A stretch of 64,000 bases of DNA from Dokdonella_A sp014338185. Lineage in GTDB: Bacteria > Pseudomonadota > Gammaproteobacteria > Xanthomonadales > Rhodanobacteraceae. Where the stretch lies: positions 18,909-82,908 of the forward strand of contig SZOS01000009.1 in the NCBI GenBank assembly GCA_030263295.1. The letters are read 5' to 3'. Of this stretch, positions 56,010 through 63,529 are shown in pieces (the stretch's first letter is position 1; every line of letters begins with the position of its first letter). A model generated the notes under the pieces. The model worked only from the letters and a program-made list of their open reading frames with translations, made no database searches and was not told the DNA's origin. The position numbers and the translations under genes are program-made.

Positions 56010-56749
56010 GGCCGCCCCCGCGACGCGGGCTCGCCGAGGCTGCGCAGCAGCGCCGGCCACTGCCGGACCAGCGCGAGCAGGAACGCGGGCAAGGACGGAT
56101 GCGCCAGTCCGCGCAGATGCCAGCGGCGATAGCCGTATTCGAGCACGAGGAACGCGCCGACCACGCCATAGCTGCCCACGTGCAGGTACCAGCGCCAGCC
56201 CGGTGCGGCCAGTCGCGGCCCGGGCAGCGCGAGCGCATCGAAGACGCCCTGCGGCATCGCCAGCACGATCATGCCCAGCAGCAGGCCCTGCAGGCCGAGC
56301 ACCAGCGCCCACGCCAGCGTGAGCGCGCGCGCGTAGCGCGCCACGCGCGGCTCGGCGGCCCGCGCGGGGCCTTCGAGGATCGCGACGAAGCGCGCGATCA
56401 GCGGCTGCCGCGCGCGCCGCAGCGTGCGGGCGAACAGCGCGCACAGGCCGAGGTTGACGAGGACCGGCAGCGCATCGACCAGCAGCCAACCCGCACCATG
56501 CAGTGCACACCACAGCGCCAGCGCGGCGCATGCGGCCAGGCCGGCCCAGGCCGCGGCGTGACCGCGTCGCAGCGCCGGCCACAGCACGCCCGCGCCGAGC
56601 ACCACCACCGCAAGCGCGGCCAGTCCGCTGCGCACGAGCGCGCCGGCCAGGGCGATGAGCACGAAGTACAGCGCGAGCGCGACCAGCAGCGCGCGCGGGC
56701 GACCACGACGCGCCGCGGAGTCGGGCGTGGGCAGGCTGGCGGCGCTCAT
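56006..56749 (-). CDS. COG4648-type integral membrane protein of the aryl polyene cluster
   Basis: A 247-residue polytopic protein with about six hydrophobic segments (for example ALLVALALYFVLIALAG at about 20-36). The segment LIARFVAILEGPARAAEPRVARYAR fits the conserved loop of the COG4648 membrane proteins that accompany aryl polyene and xanthomonadin genes. Its biochemical task is unknown. It is cotranscribed with, and overlaps, the small dehydratase gene and follows the ACP gene by 33 bases. Confidence 0.8.
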   Translation of the reverse strand: MSAASLPTPDSAARRGRPRALLVALALYFVLIALAGALVRSGLAALAVVVLGAGVLWPALRRGHAAAWAGLAACAALALWCALHGAGWLLVDALPVLVNLGLCALFARTLRRARQPLIARFVAILEGPARAAEPRVARYARALTLAWALVLGLQGLLLGMIVLAMPQGVFDALALPGPRLAAPGWRWYLHVGSYGVVGAFLVLEYGYRRWHLRGLAHPSLPAFLLALVRQWPALLRSLGEPASRGRP

Positions 56750-56782
56750 GCGCGTGGAGCTGCCGGTCGCCGCGCGCCGCGC

Positions 56783-57082
56783 TCAGGCGGCGCCGCGTTG
56801 CTGCTGGATGTGCGCGGCCAGCGCGCGCAGGCTGCCGAAGATCCGCTTGTTGTCGGGATTGTCCGAACGCAGCTGGAAGCCGTAGCGCTTGGAGACCGCC
56901 AGCGCGAGCTCGAGCGCATCGATCGAATCCAGCCCCAGCGCGCCGTCGCCGAACAGCGGCGCCTCGGGTTCGATCGCATCGGCCTGGATCCAGTCGATGT
57001 TGAGGCTGGCCACGATGAGCTGGGCCAGTTCGTGCTCGGCCGCGGACTGGCTGGGCGCGCTGGACGGATGGGTCGTATCCAT
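56783..57082 (-). CDS. Acyl carrier protein of the aryl polyene pathway
   Basis: 99 residues. The phosphopantetheine attachment motif is GLDSIDALELA with Ser53; the helix before it (LIVASLNIDWIQADAIEP) and the C-terminal IFGSLRALAAHI match the cluster-type ACPs. It carries the starter and growing chain as a thioester. Only one ACP gene is visible, whereas many aryl polyene clusters have two. It is the first gene of the seven-gene minus-strand block and diverges from the chorismatase gene, so the 84-base gap between them must hold both promoters. Confidence 0.92.
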   Translation of the reverse strand: MDTTHPSSAPSQSAAEHELAQLIVASLNIDWIQADAIEPEAPLFGDGALGLDSIDALELALAVSKRYGFQLRSDNPDNKRIFGSLRALAAHIQQQRGAA

Positions 57083-57166
57083 GTGATTTGCTGGCGAAAA
57101 CAGGTGGCTCGCGGGCCGGGCAGTGTATCATCCGCGGCCGATTTCGCGCCGTTGCCGCGTCTTTCG

Positions 57167-58141
57167 ATGTCGTTGCCATCGCACCTGCCTCTGCCGAACC
57201 TGCCGCCGCTGGAGCTGAGCTACCGGCAGGAAGATGCGCGCGCGCTGCTCGCCGACGAGCGCGTGCTCGCGGTGATCGGTTTCGGCGGCGGCTGGGTCGC
57301 GCCCGACGACCCGCGCGTGGTGCGGGTGGCGCTGGAGCCGCTGTCGCCGGCACCGCTGGAGGTGTGGCGCGGCCGCGGCCCGGTGCGCCACGGCCGCGAG
57401 GGCGCGCTGCGCTGGAGCAGCGACGACGACTACCTGTTTGCGGCGATCGAACTGGCCGAGGTCGATGGCGACATCGAGCAGGCCGCGCATGCCGCCTACC
57501 GCGAACTGCTGGCGTGGGTGCAGGCGCGGGCGACGCCACACTGGCTGCGGCTGTGGAACTACTTCGATGCGATCAACCTCGGCGCCGGCGATGCCGAGCG
57601 CTACCGGCGCTTCTGCGCGGGTCGCGCGCGGGGCATGGCCTGCCTGCGCGACGGCAGCTATCCGGCCGCGTGCGCGATCGGCGGCCACGGGCGCAGCGGC
57701 CGCCTGCTGGTGTACGGCCTGGCCGCGCGCAGCCCCGGCGTGCGCATCGAGAATCCGCGCCAGCTCAGCGCCTGGCGCTATCCGCGCCAGTACGGCCCGA
57801 CCGCGCCGACCTTCGCGCGCGCCATGCGCTCGGACGCGGCGCAACTGTTCATCTCCGGCACCGCCGCGGTGGTCGGGCATGCCTCGCTGCACGACGAGGA
57901 CCTCGCCGCGCAGCTGGATGAGACCTTCGCCAACCTCGACCACGTGGTCGAGGCCGCGCACGGCCGCTTCGGCGAGCAGGTGCTGCTCAAGGCCTATGTG
58001 CGCGATGCCCGCGATGGCGCGGCGGTGGCGCAGGCGATTGCCGCGCGCGTGCCGCGCGCCGCGGGCGTGCTCATCCTCGCCGGCGACATCTGCCGACGCG
58101 AGCTGCTGGTGGAAATCGATGGCGTGCAGGCGCTGGCCTGA
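57167..58141 (+). CDS. xanB2: XanB2-like chorismatase (3-/4-hydroxybenzoate synthase)
   Basis: A 324-residue protein of the FkbO/Hyg5/XanB2 chorismatase family, formerly called pteridine-dependent deoxygenase-like. XanB2 of Xanthomonas splits chorismate to 3- and 4-hydroxybenzoate; 3-hydroxybenzoate starts xanthomonadin and 4-hydroxybenzoate feeds ubiquinone (established there). Family-like stretches here: LRLWNYFDAINLGAGDAERYR near 125, FCAGRARG, FISGTAAVVGHAS near 227 and the C-terminal RRELLVEIDGVQ with a candidate catalytic Glu. The divergent position beside the ACP gene supports the assignment. A TATCAT hexamer lies about 38 bases upstream. Confidence 0.88.
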   Translation: MSLPSHLPLPNLPPLELSYRQEDARALLADERVLAVIGFGGGWVAPDDPRVVRVALEPLSPAPLEVWRGRGPVRHGREGALRWSSDDDYLFAAIELAEVDGDIEQAAHAAYRELLAWVQARATPHWLRLWNYFDAINLGAGDAERYRRFCAGRARGMACLRDGSYPAACAIGGHGRSGRLLVYGLAARSPGVRIENPRQLSAWRYPRQYGPTAPTFARAMRSDAAQLFISGTAAVVGHASLHDEDLAAQLDETFANLDHVVEAAHGRFGEQVLLKAYVRDARDGAAVAQAIAARVPRAAGVLILAGDICRRELLVEIDGVQALA

Positions 58142-58613
58142 GCCGCGCACGGGCTGGCGCCGGTGCCTGCGTGGCGCGGGCGCGGCGGCGCTCGTGCTGC
58201 TCGCGGCCTGCACGCCCGGCCAGCGCGGCAGCGACCCGCCGCTGGGCGCGACCGGCGCGCTCGCCGCCCATGGCCTGCCCGAGCTGCGCAATCCGCTCGC
58301 GCACGATCCCGCGGCGATCGCCGCCGGCGCCAAGCTGTACGCGCAGCACGCCTGCGTGACCTGCCATGGGCGCCAGCTCACGGGCGCGATGTGCCCGTCG
58401 CTGGTCAACGACGCATGGGTGTATGGCGCCGACGACACCACGCTGTTCTTCCTGTTGCGCGATGGCAGCGTGCGGCTGCGCGCGCGCGGCGTGCCGCGCG
58501 GCGGCCATGACGGGCAGGGCGGCGACATGCCCGGCTTCGGTCATCTGTTCGACGACGCCGAGCTGTGGCAATTGCTCAGCTACATCCGCAGTCGCCACGC
58601 CGCCGGCGATTGA
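58119..58613 (+). CDS. Monohaem cytochrome c lipoprotein
   Basis: 164 residues. A basic N-terminus and hydrophobic segment end in a lipobox (LLAAC, Cys31), so the protein is probably anchored to the membrane facing the periplasm. The haem site is CVTCH at 79-83; a likely sixth ligand is Met138 in GGDMPGFG. The fold resembles small class I cytochromes c that serve as electron acceptors. The ATG at 58119 overlaps the last 23 bases of the chorismatase gene, so the two may be coupled. Its electron partner is unknown; the next gene is a cytosolic dehydrogenase and is not an obvious partner. Confidence 0.8.
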   Translation: MACRRWPEPRTGWRRCLRGAGAAALVLLAACTPGQRGSDPPLGATGALAAHGLPELRNPLAHDPAAIAAGAKLYAQHACVTCHGRQLTGAMCPSLVNDAWVYGADDTTLFFLLRDGSVRLRARGVPRGGHDGQGGDMPGFGHLFDDAELWQLLSYIRSRHAAGD

Positions 58614-58630
58614 GCCGGCTCGCGCGATCG

Positions 58631-58639
58631 CGCTATGGT
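58631..58639 (+). promoter_or_regulatory. Putative -10 element of frmA
   Basis: CGCTATGGT, 30 bases before the ATG and within the short gap after the cytochrome gene. It fits the GCTAnnnT pattern seen elsewhere in this window, suggesting a separate promoter. Confidence 0.35.
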
Positions 58640-58668
58640 GGCCCTTTGCCGTTGCCGGAGGATTGCCG

Positions 58669-59781
58669 ATGAAGACGCGCGCCGCCGTGGCCTGGGCCGC
58701 AGGCCAGCCGCTGTCGATCGAGGAGGTCGACCTCGAGGGTCCGCGCGCGGGCGAGGTGCTGGTGCGCATCGTCGCCACCGGCGTGTGCCACACCGACGCG
58801 TTCACGCTGTCGGGCGACGATCCGGAAGGCCTGTTCCCGGTGATCCTCGGCCATGAGGGCGGCGGCATCGTCGAGGAAGTCGGCGCGGGCGTGACCAGCG
58901 TCAGGCCCGGCGACCATGTGATTCCGCTGTACACGCCCGAGTGCGGCCACTGCAAGTTCTGCCGCTCGGGCAAGACCAACCTGTGCCAGGCGATCCGCGT
59001 GACCCAGGGCAAGGGCCTCATGCCCGACGGCAGTTCGCGCTTCTCGCTCAACGGCAAGCCGATCCTGCACTACATGGGCACGAGCACTTTCTCGCAGTAC
59101 ACGGTGCTGCCCGAGATCGCGCTGGCGCGCATCAATGCGGCCGCCCCGCTGGACAAGGTCTGCCTGCTCGGCTGCGGCATCACCACCGGCATCGGCGCGG
59201 TGCTCAACACCGCCAGGGTCACGCCCGGCGCGAGCGTGGCGGTGTTCGGCCTCGGCGGCATCGGCATGTCGGTGATCCAGGGCGCAGTGCTGGCCAAGGC
59301 CGGCCGCATCATCGCGGTCGATCGCAATCCGGCCAAGTTCGAACTCGCGCGCCAGCTCGGCGCGACCGACTGCGTGAACGCGCAGGACCACGCGGGCGTG
59401 CCGCTGCAGCAGGTGATCGTCGACCTCACCGACGGCGGCGTGGATTACTCGTTCGAGTGCATCGGCAACGTCGAGGTGATGCGCACCGCGCTGGAGTGCT
59501 GCCACAAGGGCTGGGGCGAATCGATCATCATCGGCGTGGCCGGCGCCGGGCAGGAAATCCGCACGCGTCCGTTCCAGCTCGTCACCGGCCGGGTGTGGCG
59601 CGGCAGCGCCTTCGGCGGCGTCAAGGGCCGCTCGCAGCTACCCGGCTACGTCGAGCGCTACCTCGCCGGCGAGATCCACATCGACGAGTACATTTCGGCG
59701 CGGTTGCCGCTGGAGCGCATCAACGAGGCCTTCACGCTCATGCACGATGGCCACTCGATCCGCACGGTGATCAGCTACTGA
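58669..59781 (+). CDS. frmA: S-(hydroxymethyl)glutathione dehydrogenase / class III alcohol dehydrogenase
   Basis: A 370-residue zinc enzyme that oxidises the formaldehyde-glutathione adduct with NAD+. Visible: GVCHTDAFTLSGDDPEG (catalytic zinc Cys40 and the class III Asp), GHEGGGIVEEVG, the structural zinc loop CGHCKFCRSGKTNLC, the Rossmann motif FGLGGIGMSVIQGA and the family-typical SFECIGNVEVMRTALE. A CCGGAGGATT ribosome-binding site fixes the start. No S-formylglutathione hydrolase gene follows, though the pair is common elsewhere. Expected to detoxify formaldehyde and reduce S-nitrosoglutathione. Confidence 0.96.
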   Translation: MKTRAAVAWAAGQPLSIEEVDLEGPRAGEVLVRIVATGVCHTDAFTLSGDDPEGLFPVILGHEGGGIVEEVGAGVTSVRPGDHVIPLYTPECGHCKFCRSGKTNLCQAIRVTQGKGLMPDGSSRFSLNGKPILHYMGTSTFSQYTVLPEIALARINAAAPLDKVCLLGCGITTGIGAVLNTARVTPGASVAVFGLGGIGMSVIQGAVLAKAGRIIAVDRNPAKFELARQLGATDCVNAQDHAGVPLQQVIVDLTDGGVDYSFECIGNVEVMRTALECCHKGWGESIIIGVAGAGQEIRTRPFQLVTGRVWRGSAFGGVKGRSQLPGYVERYLAGEIHIDEYISARLPLERINEAFTLMHDGHSIRTVISY

Positions 59782-59797
59782 CGCCGCGCATGCGCCT

Positions 59798-60139
59798 TCA
59801 GGCCTTGCGCAGGAAGCAGGTCTTGAGCACGAGGTCGCGGATCCGCTCGGAGTGGCCCTCGATGTGCTCGGCATCGTCCTCGACCAGGCGGATGTTGCGG
59901 ATCACGGTGCCCTGCTTGAGCGGGATCGACGAGCCCTTGACCTTGAGGTCCTTGATCACCACCACGCTGTCGCCGGCCGCGAGCGGGTTGCCGTTGCAGT
60001 CGCGCACGCGCGGACCGGCCGCCGCCTCGGCCGCGGCCTGCTGCGGCCATTCGTGGCCGCAGTCGGGGCAGATGTACGCGGCGCCGTCGGGATAGGTGTG
60101 TTCCATGCCGCACAGCGGGCAGGCGGGGATTTCGGACAT
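59798..60139 (-). CDS. yjdM: YjdM/PhnA-family zinc-ribbon protein
   Basis: 113 residues. The N-terminus has a zinc ribbon (CPLCGMEH and CPDCGHEW, about 7-31), followed by a compact beta domain with GDSVVVIKDLKVKGSS and IRNIRLV, ending LKTCFLRKA. This is the PhnA/YjdM family, once linked to alkylphosphonate use but not part of the C-P lyase and of unknown function. A CGCTAGAAT promoter-like element lies 29 bases upstream on this strand. It converges on frmA with a 16-base gap. Confidence 0.93.
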   Translation of the reverse strand: MSEIPACPLCGMEHTYPDGAAYICPDCGHEWPQQAAAEAAAGPRVRDCNGNPLAAGDSVVVIKDLKVKGSSIPLKQGTVIRNIRLVEDDAEHIEGHSERIRDLVLKTCFLRKA

Positions 60140-60167
60140 GCGGCGACACTCGCTACCGGGGCCGGCT

Positions 60168-60176
60168 ATTCTAGCG
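60168..60176 (-). promoter_or_regulatory. Putative -10 element of yjdM
   Basis: Read on the minus strand, CGCTAGAAT, about 29 bases before the yjdM ATG; another example of the GCTAnnnT pattern. Confidence 0.35.
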
Positions 60177-60262
60177 GTGCGGTCCGTGCGACGTGCGTCA
60201 CGCCGGCGCGGGCGGCGAGCTGTCACGCTGTCGATCGTCGAGGGGAAACCGGGAGGATGAAC

Positions 60263-61333
60263 ATGCGCAAGCACGTGTGGATGGCCTTGGCCTGTGCGTT
60301 CAGCGGCGGCGTGGGCGCGGCCGAGGTTACGCTCAAGAACGATTCGCTCGTCGATTTCGGCAGTGCCGCGATCGTGTGGGGCTTCATCGGCGGGGAAATG
60401 GCCGGTGCGTGGCTCACCAGTCCGTGCGAGGGCAACCTCGTCGCGGCGCAGGTGTTCTGGCGCTCGCCCACGGGCACCTCCGCGGCCTCGATCCAGAACG
60501 CGATCAACATCTATCGCAGCGGCAGCTTCCCGCAGCCGGGCGATCTGGCCCAGGAAATCCTCGGCCCGGTACTCAACGACAACGCGCTCAACGAATGGCG
60601 TTACCTTGACGAGAACAACACGTTGCCGCTGAGCGTGCCGGTCGCGGCCAACGAGACCGTGGTGGTGGCGCTGGAATTTGCGCAAACGCCCCAGCAATTT
60701 GTCGATCCCAGCGTGGTGCGCGACGTCGACGGCAACACCGCGGGGCGCAACGTGATCTTTGCCAACCCCGGTGGGTGGATCAACAGTGCCCTGGCCGGTG
60801 TGCAGGGCGACTGGGTGATCCGCGCCGTGGTCAACTGCACGGCCGTGGCCACCACCGCCGACGTCGGCGTGACCATGAGCGCGAACCTGCCGGCCTACAC
60901 CGCGGGCGCGCCGCTGCAGTACACCATCGTGGTCACCAATGCGGGGCCGGCCGCGGCCAATGCGACGCTCGTCGACACCTTCCCCGCCGCCTACCAGTCG
61001 CCGACCTGGACCTGCACACCGAGCGGCGGCGCCAGCTGTCCGGCCGGCGGCAGCGGCAGCATCGTCGGTGCGGTGACGCTGCCCGCGAGCAGCCAGCTCA
61101 GCTTCACAGTCGATGGCAGCGTCGCGAGCGGCTACAGCGGCACGCTCGCCAACTCGATGGCTGCGGTGGTGAGCGGACCGATCACCGATCCGGATTCGAA
61201 CAACAACATCGCCAGCCTCGAACTGGAAGCCGCGGTGAGCGACGTGATCTTCCGCAACGGCTTCGATGACGCCAATCCGCAGCTGTGGCGCGTGGTGCCC
61301 GCGCGCGCGACCGGACGCCGCCCCGCGCGCTAG
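60263..61333 (+). CDS. Secreted DUF11-repeat protein with IF-x-NGFD tail
   Basis: 356 residues. The start at 60263 gives ideal spacing to GGGAGG; the ATG six bases earlier would touch it. Signal peptide about 1-20 (SGGVGAA). The first part (20-200) is a beta-rich domain I do not recognise, then one DUF11 repeat (about 205-310: DVGVTMSANLPAYTAGAPLQY, VVTNAGPAAANATLVDTFP), an Ig-like adhesin-type module. After an acidic linker (DPDSNNNIASLEL) comes VIFRNGFDD and a basic 20-residue tail. The IF-x-NGFD motif also ends the M14 peptidase at 46.5 kb. Probably cell-surface or secreted. Confidence 0.82.
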   Translation: MRKHVWMALACAFSGGVGAAEVTLKNDSLVDFGSAAIVWGFIGGEMAGAWLTSPCEGNLVAAQVFWRSPTGTSAASIQNAINIYRSGSFPQPGDLAQEILGPVLNDNALNEWRYLDENNTLPLSVPVAANETVVVALEFAQTPQQFVDPSVVRDVDGNTAGRNVIFANPGGWINSALAGVQGDWVIRAVVNCTAVATTADVGVTMSANLPAYTAGAPLQYTIVVTNAGPAAANATLVDTFPAAYQSPTWTCTPSGGASCPAGGSGSIVGAVTLPASSQLSFTVDGSVASGYSGTLANSMAAVVSGPITDPDSNNNIASLELEAAVSDVIFRNGFDDANPQLWRVVPARATGRRPAR

Positions 61334-61388
61334 CGCGCCTGCCGCAAGGTCGCGTCGCGCCGCAAGTCTCGGCAGCGTTGCGGGCCAC

Positions 61389-61397
61389 TGCTACCAT
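61389..61397 (+). promoter_or_regulatory. Putative -10 element upstream of tex
   Basis: TGCTACCAT lies just before the hairpin and T-run that precede tex. If it is the tex promoter, the hairpin would sit at the very 5' end of the transcript (inference). Confidence 0.3.
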
Positions 61398-61403
61398 CGC
61401 CAC

Positions 61404-61429
61404 GGGGCCGCGCAAGCGGCCCCTTTTTT
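61404..61429 (+). terminator. Intrinsic terminator between the DUF11 gene and tex
   Basis: A perfect 8-bp stem (GGGGCCGC / GCGGCCCC) with a GCAA tetraloop and six T residues, 70 bases past the DUF11 stop and 27 bases before the tex ATG. It is the textbook form on the plus strand. It may also act as an attenuator if tex is transcribed from the TACCAT box just upstream. Confidence 0.9.
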
Positions 61430-61456
61430 GGCTGGCCGCGCAGGAGAGCGCATCCC

Positions 61457-63529
61457 ATGCTGTCGATCCAACAACGCATCGCCCAGGACATCGCAGCGCA
61501 GCCCGCACAGGTACAGGCGGCCATCGACCTGCTCGACGCAGGCGCCACCGTGCCGTTCATTGCGCGCTACCGCAAGGAAGCCACCGGCGGGCTCGATGAC
61601 ACGCAGCTGCGCCTGCTCGGGGAACGGCTGGGCTACCTGCGCGAGCTGGAGGAGCGGCGCAGCGCGATCCTTGCGAGCATCGAGGAGCAGGGCAAGCTCG
61701 ATGCGGAGCTGCGCGAGCGCATCCTCGCCGCCGACACCAAGGCGCGGCTTGAGGACCTCTACCTGCCGTACAAGCCGCGTCGCCGCACCAAGGCGCAGAT
61801 CGCGCGCGAAGCCGGGCTCGGGCCATTGGCGCAGGCGCTGCGCGAGGATCCCACGCTCGCGCCCGAGCTGCGCGCGGCCGCGTTCGTCGCGCCCGACCGC
61901 GGCGTCGCCGACGTCAGGGCCGCGCTCGATGGCGCGCGCCACATCCTCATGGAAACGCTGGCCGAGGACGCGGTGCTGGTCGATGCGCTGCGCGAATGGA
62001 TGTGGTGCAACGGCCGGATCGTTGCGCGCGTGATCGAAGGCAAGCAGGCCGAGGGCGCCAAGTATCGCGACTACTTCGACCACGCCGAGCCGATCGCCAA
62101 GATTCCCTCGCACCGCCTGCTCGCGCTGCTGCGCGCGCGCAACGAGGGCGTGCTCGCGCTCGAACTCGCGCCCGGCGTCGACGCCGGGCAGGGCCATGCG
62201 CAGGCCGAGGCGCGCGTGGCCGCGCATGCGGGATTTGCCGCGCGTGCACGCGCGGCCGATGCCTGGCTGCTGGAGACCGCGCGCCTGTGCTGGCGCGTCA
62301 AGCTGCACCTGTCGCTCACGCTCGACCTCATCGCCCGCGCGCGGGAGGCGGCCGAGGAAGCCGCGATCGGCATCTTCGGCGACAACCTCAAGGACCTGCT
62401 GCTGGCCGCGCCCGCGGGTGCGCGCACCGTGATGGGGCTCGATCCGGGCATCCGCACCGGGGTCAAGGTCGCGGTGGTCGATGCGACCGGCAAGCTGCTC
62501 GCGACCAGCACGGTGTTCCCGCACGAACCGCGCCGGCAGTGGCAGCAGGCGCTGGCCGAACTCGCGGCGCTGTGCCTGCGCCATGGCGTGGATCTCATTG
62601 CGATCGGCAATGGCACCGCCTCGCGCGAAACCGACCAGCTGGCCGCCGAACTCATCCGCACGCTCGCGCCGCAGCGGCGGCTGGCCAAGCTCGTGGTGAG
62701 CGAGGCCGGCGCCTCGGTGTATTCGGCCTCGGCCATCGCCGCGGAGGAGTTTCCCGAACTGGACGTGTCGCTGCGCGGCGCGGTGTCGATCGCACGGCGC
62801 CTGCAGGACCCGCTCGCCGAGCTGGTCAAGATCGACCCCAAGGCGATCGGCGTGGGCCAGTACCAGCACGACGTCAATCCGCATCGTCTCGCGCGCGCGC
62901 TGGACGCGCGCGTGGAGGATTGCGTGAATGCGGTCGGGGTCGAGGTCAACACCGCCTCGGCCTCGCTGCTCGCGCGCGTGGCCGGCCTGTCGCCCGGCGT
63001 GGCCGACAACATCGTCAGGTACCGCGATGAACACGGCGCCTTCGCCAGCCGCGCCGCGCTCAGGAAGGTGCCGCGCCTGGGCGACAAGGCCTTCGAGCAG
63101 TGCGCGGGATTCCTGCGCATCGCCGCCGGCGCCAACCCGCTCGACGCCAGCGGCGTGCACCCGGAAGCCTATGGCGTGGTCGAGCGCATCGCCGCCGCCA
63201 ACGGGCGCACGGCGCAGGCCCTGATCGGCGATGGCGCGCTGCTGCGCAGCCTGCGTGCCGAGGACTACACCGATGCGCGCTTCGGCCTGCCAACCGTGCG
63301 CGACATCCTGCGCGAGCTGGAAAAACCCGGCCGTGACCCGCGCCCCGACTTCGTCGCGCCGAGCTTTGCCGAGGGCGTGCACGAACCCAAGGATCTCGTG
63401 GTCGGCATGGTGCTGGAAGGACGCGTGAGCAACGTGGCCGCGTTCGGTGCGTTCGTCGACATCGGTGTGCACCAGGACGGACTCGTGCACGTGTCGGCGC
63501 TGTCGCACCGGTACGTGCGTGATCCGCGG
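61457..63529 (+). CDS. tex: Transcription accessory protein Tex, 3' end lost at a junction
   Basis: The first 690 or so residues are a normal Tex: N-terminal helical HTH-like part, PFIARYRKEATGGLDD, the YqgF/RNase-H-like domain (GLDPGIRTGVKVAVVD near 325), the HhH pair (TASASLLARVAGLSPGVADNIV and KVPRLGDKAFEQCAGFLR by key residues) and the start of the S1 RNA-binding domain (DLVVGMVLEGRVSNVAAFGA). At LSHRYVRDPR the match ends; about 80 residues of S1 and tail are missing. The frame runs on to a TAG at 63565 through unrelated DNA, adding LRAEEASCLRE. A GGAGAG ribosome-binding site precedes the ATG. The break coincides with a base-composition shift and most likely reflects an assembly join. Confidence 0.9.

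Noticed and set aside
55710..57539. A single 609-residue protein on the minus strand
   Set aside because: Only the last 99 residues resemble a protein family (small dehydratase). The rest is out-of-frame sequence over the membrane-protein, ACP and chorismatase genes.
58163..58510. Plus-strand open frame of 115 residues over the cytochrome c gene
   Set aside because: The overlapping frame from 58119 has a lipobox and a haem-binding CVTCH; the other frame is compositional noise.
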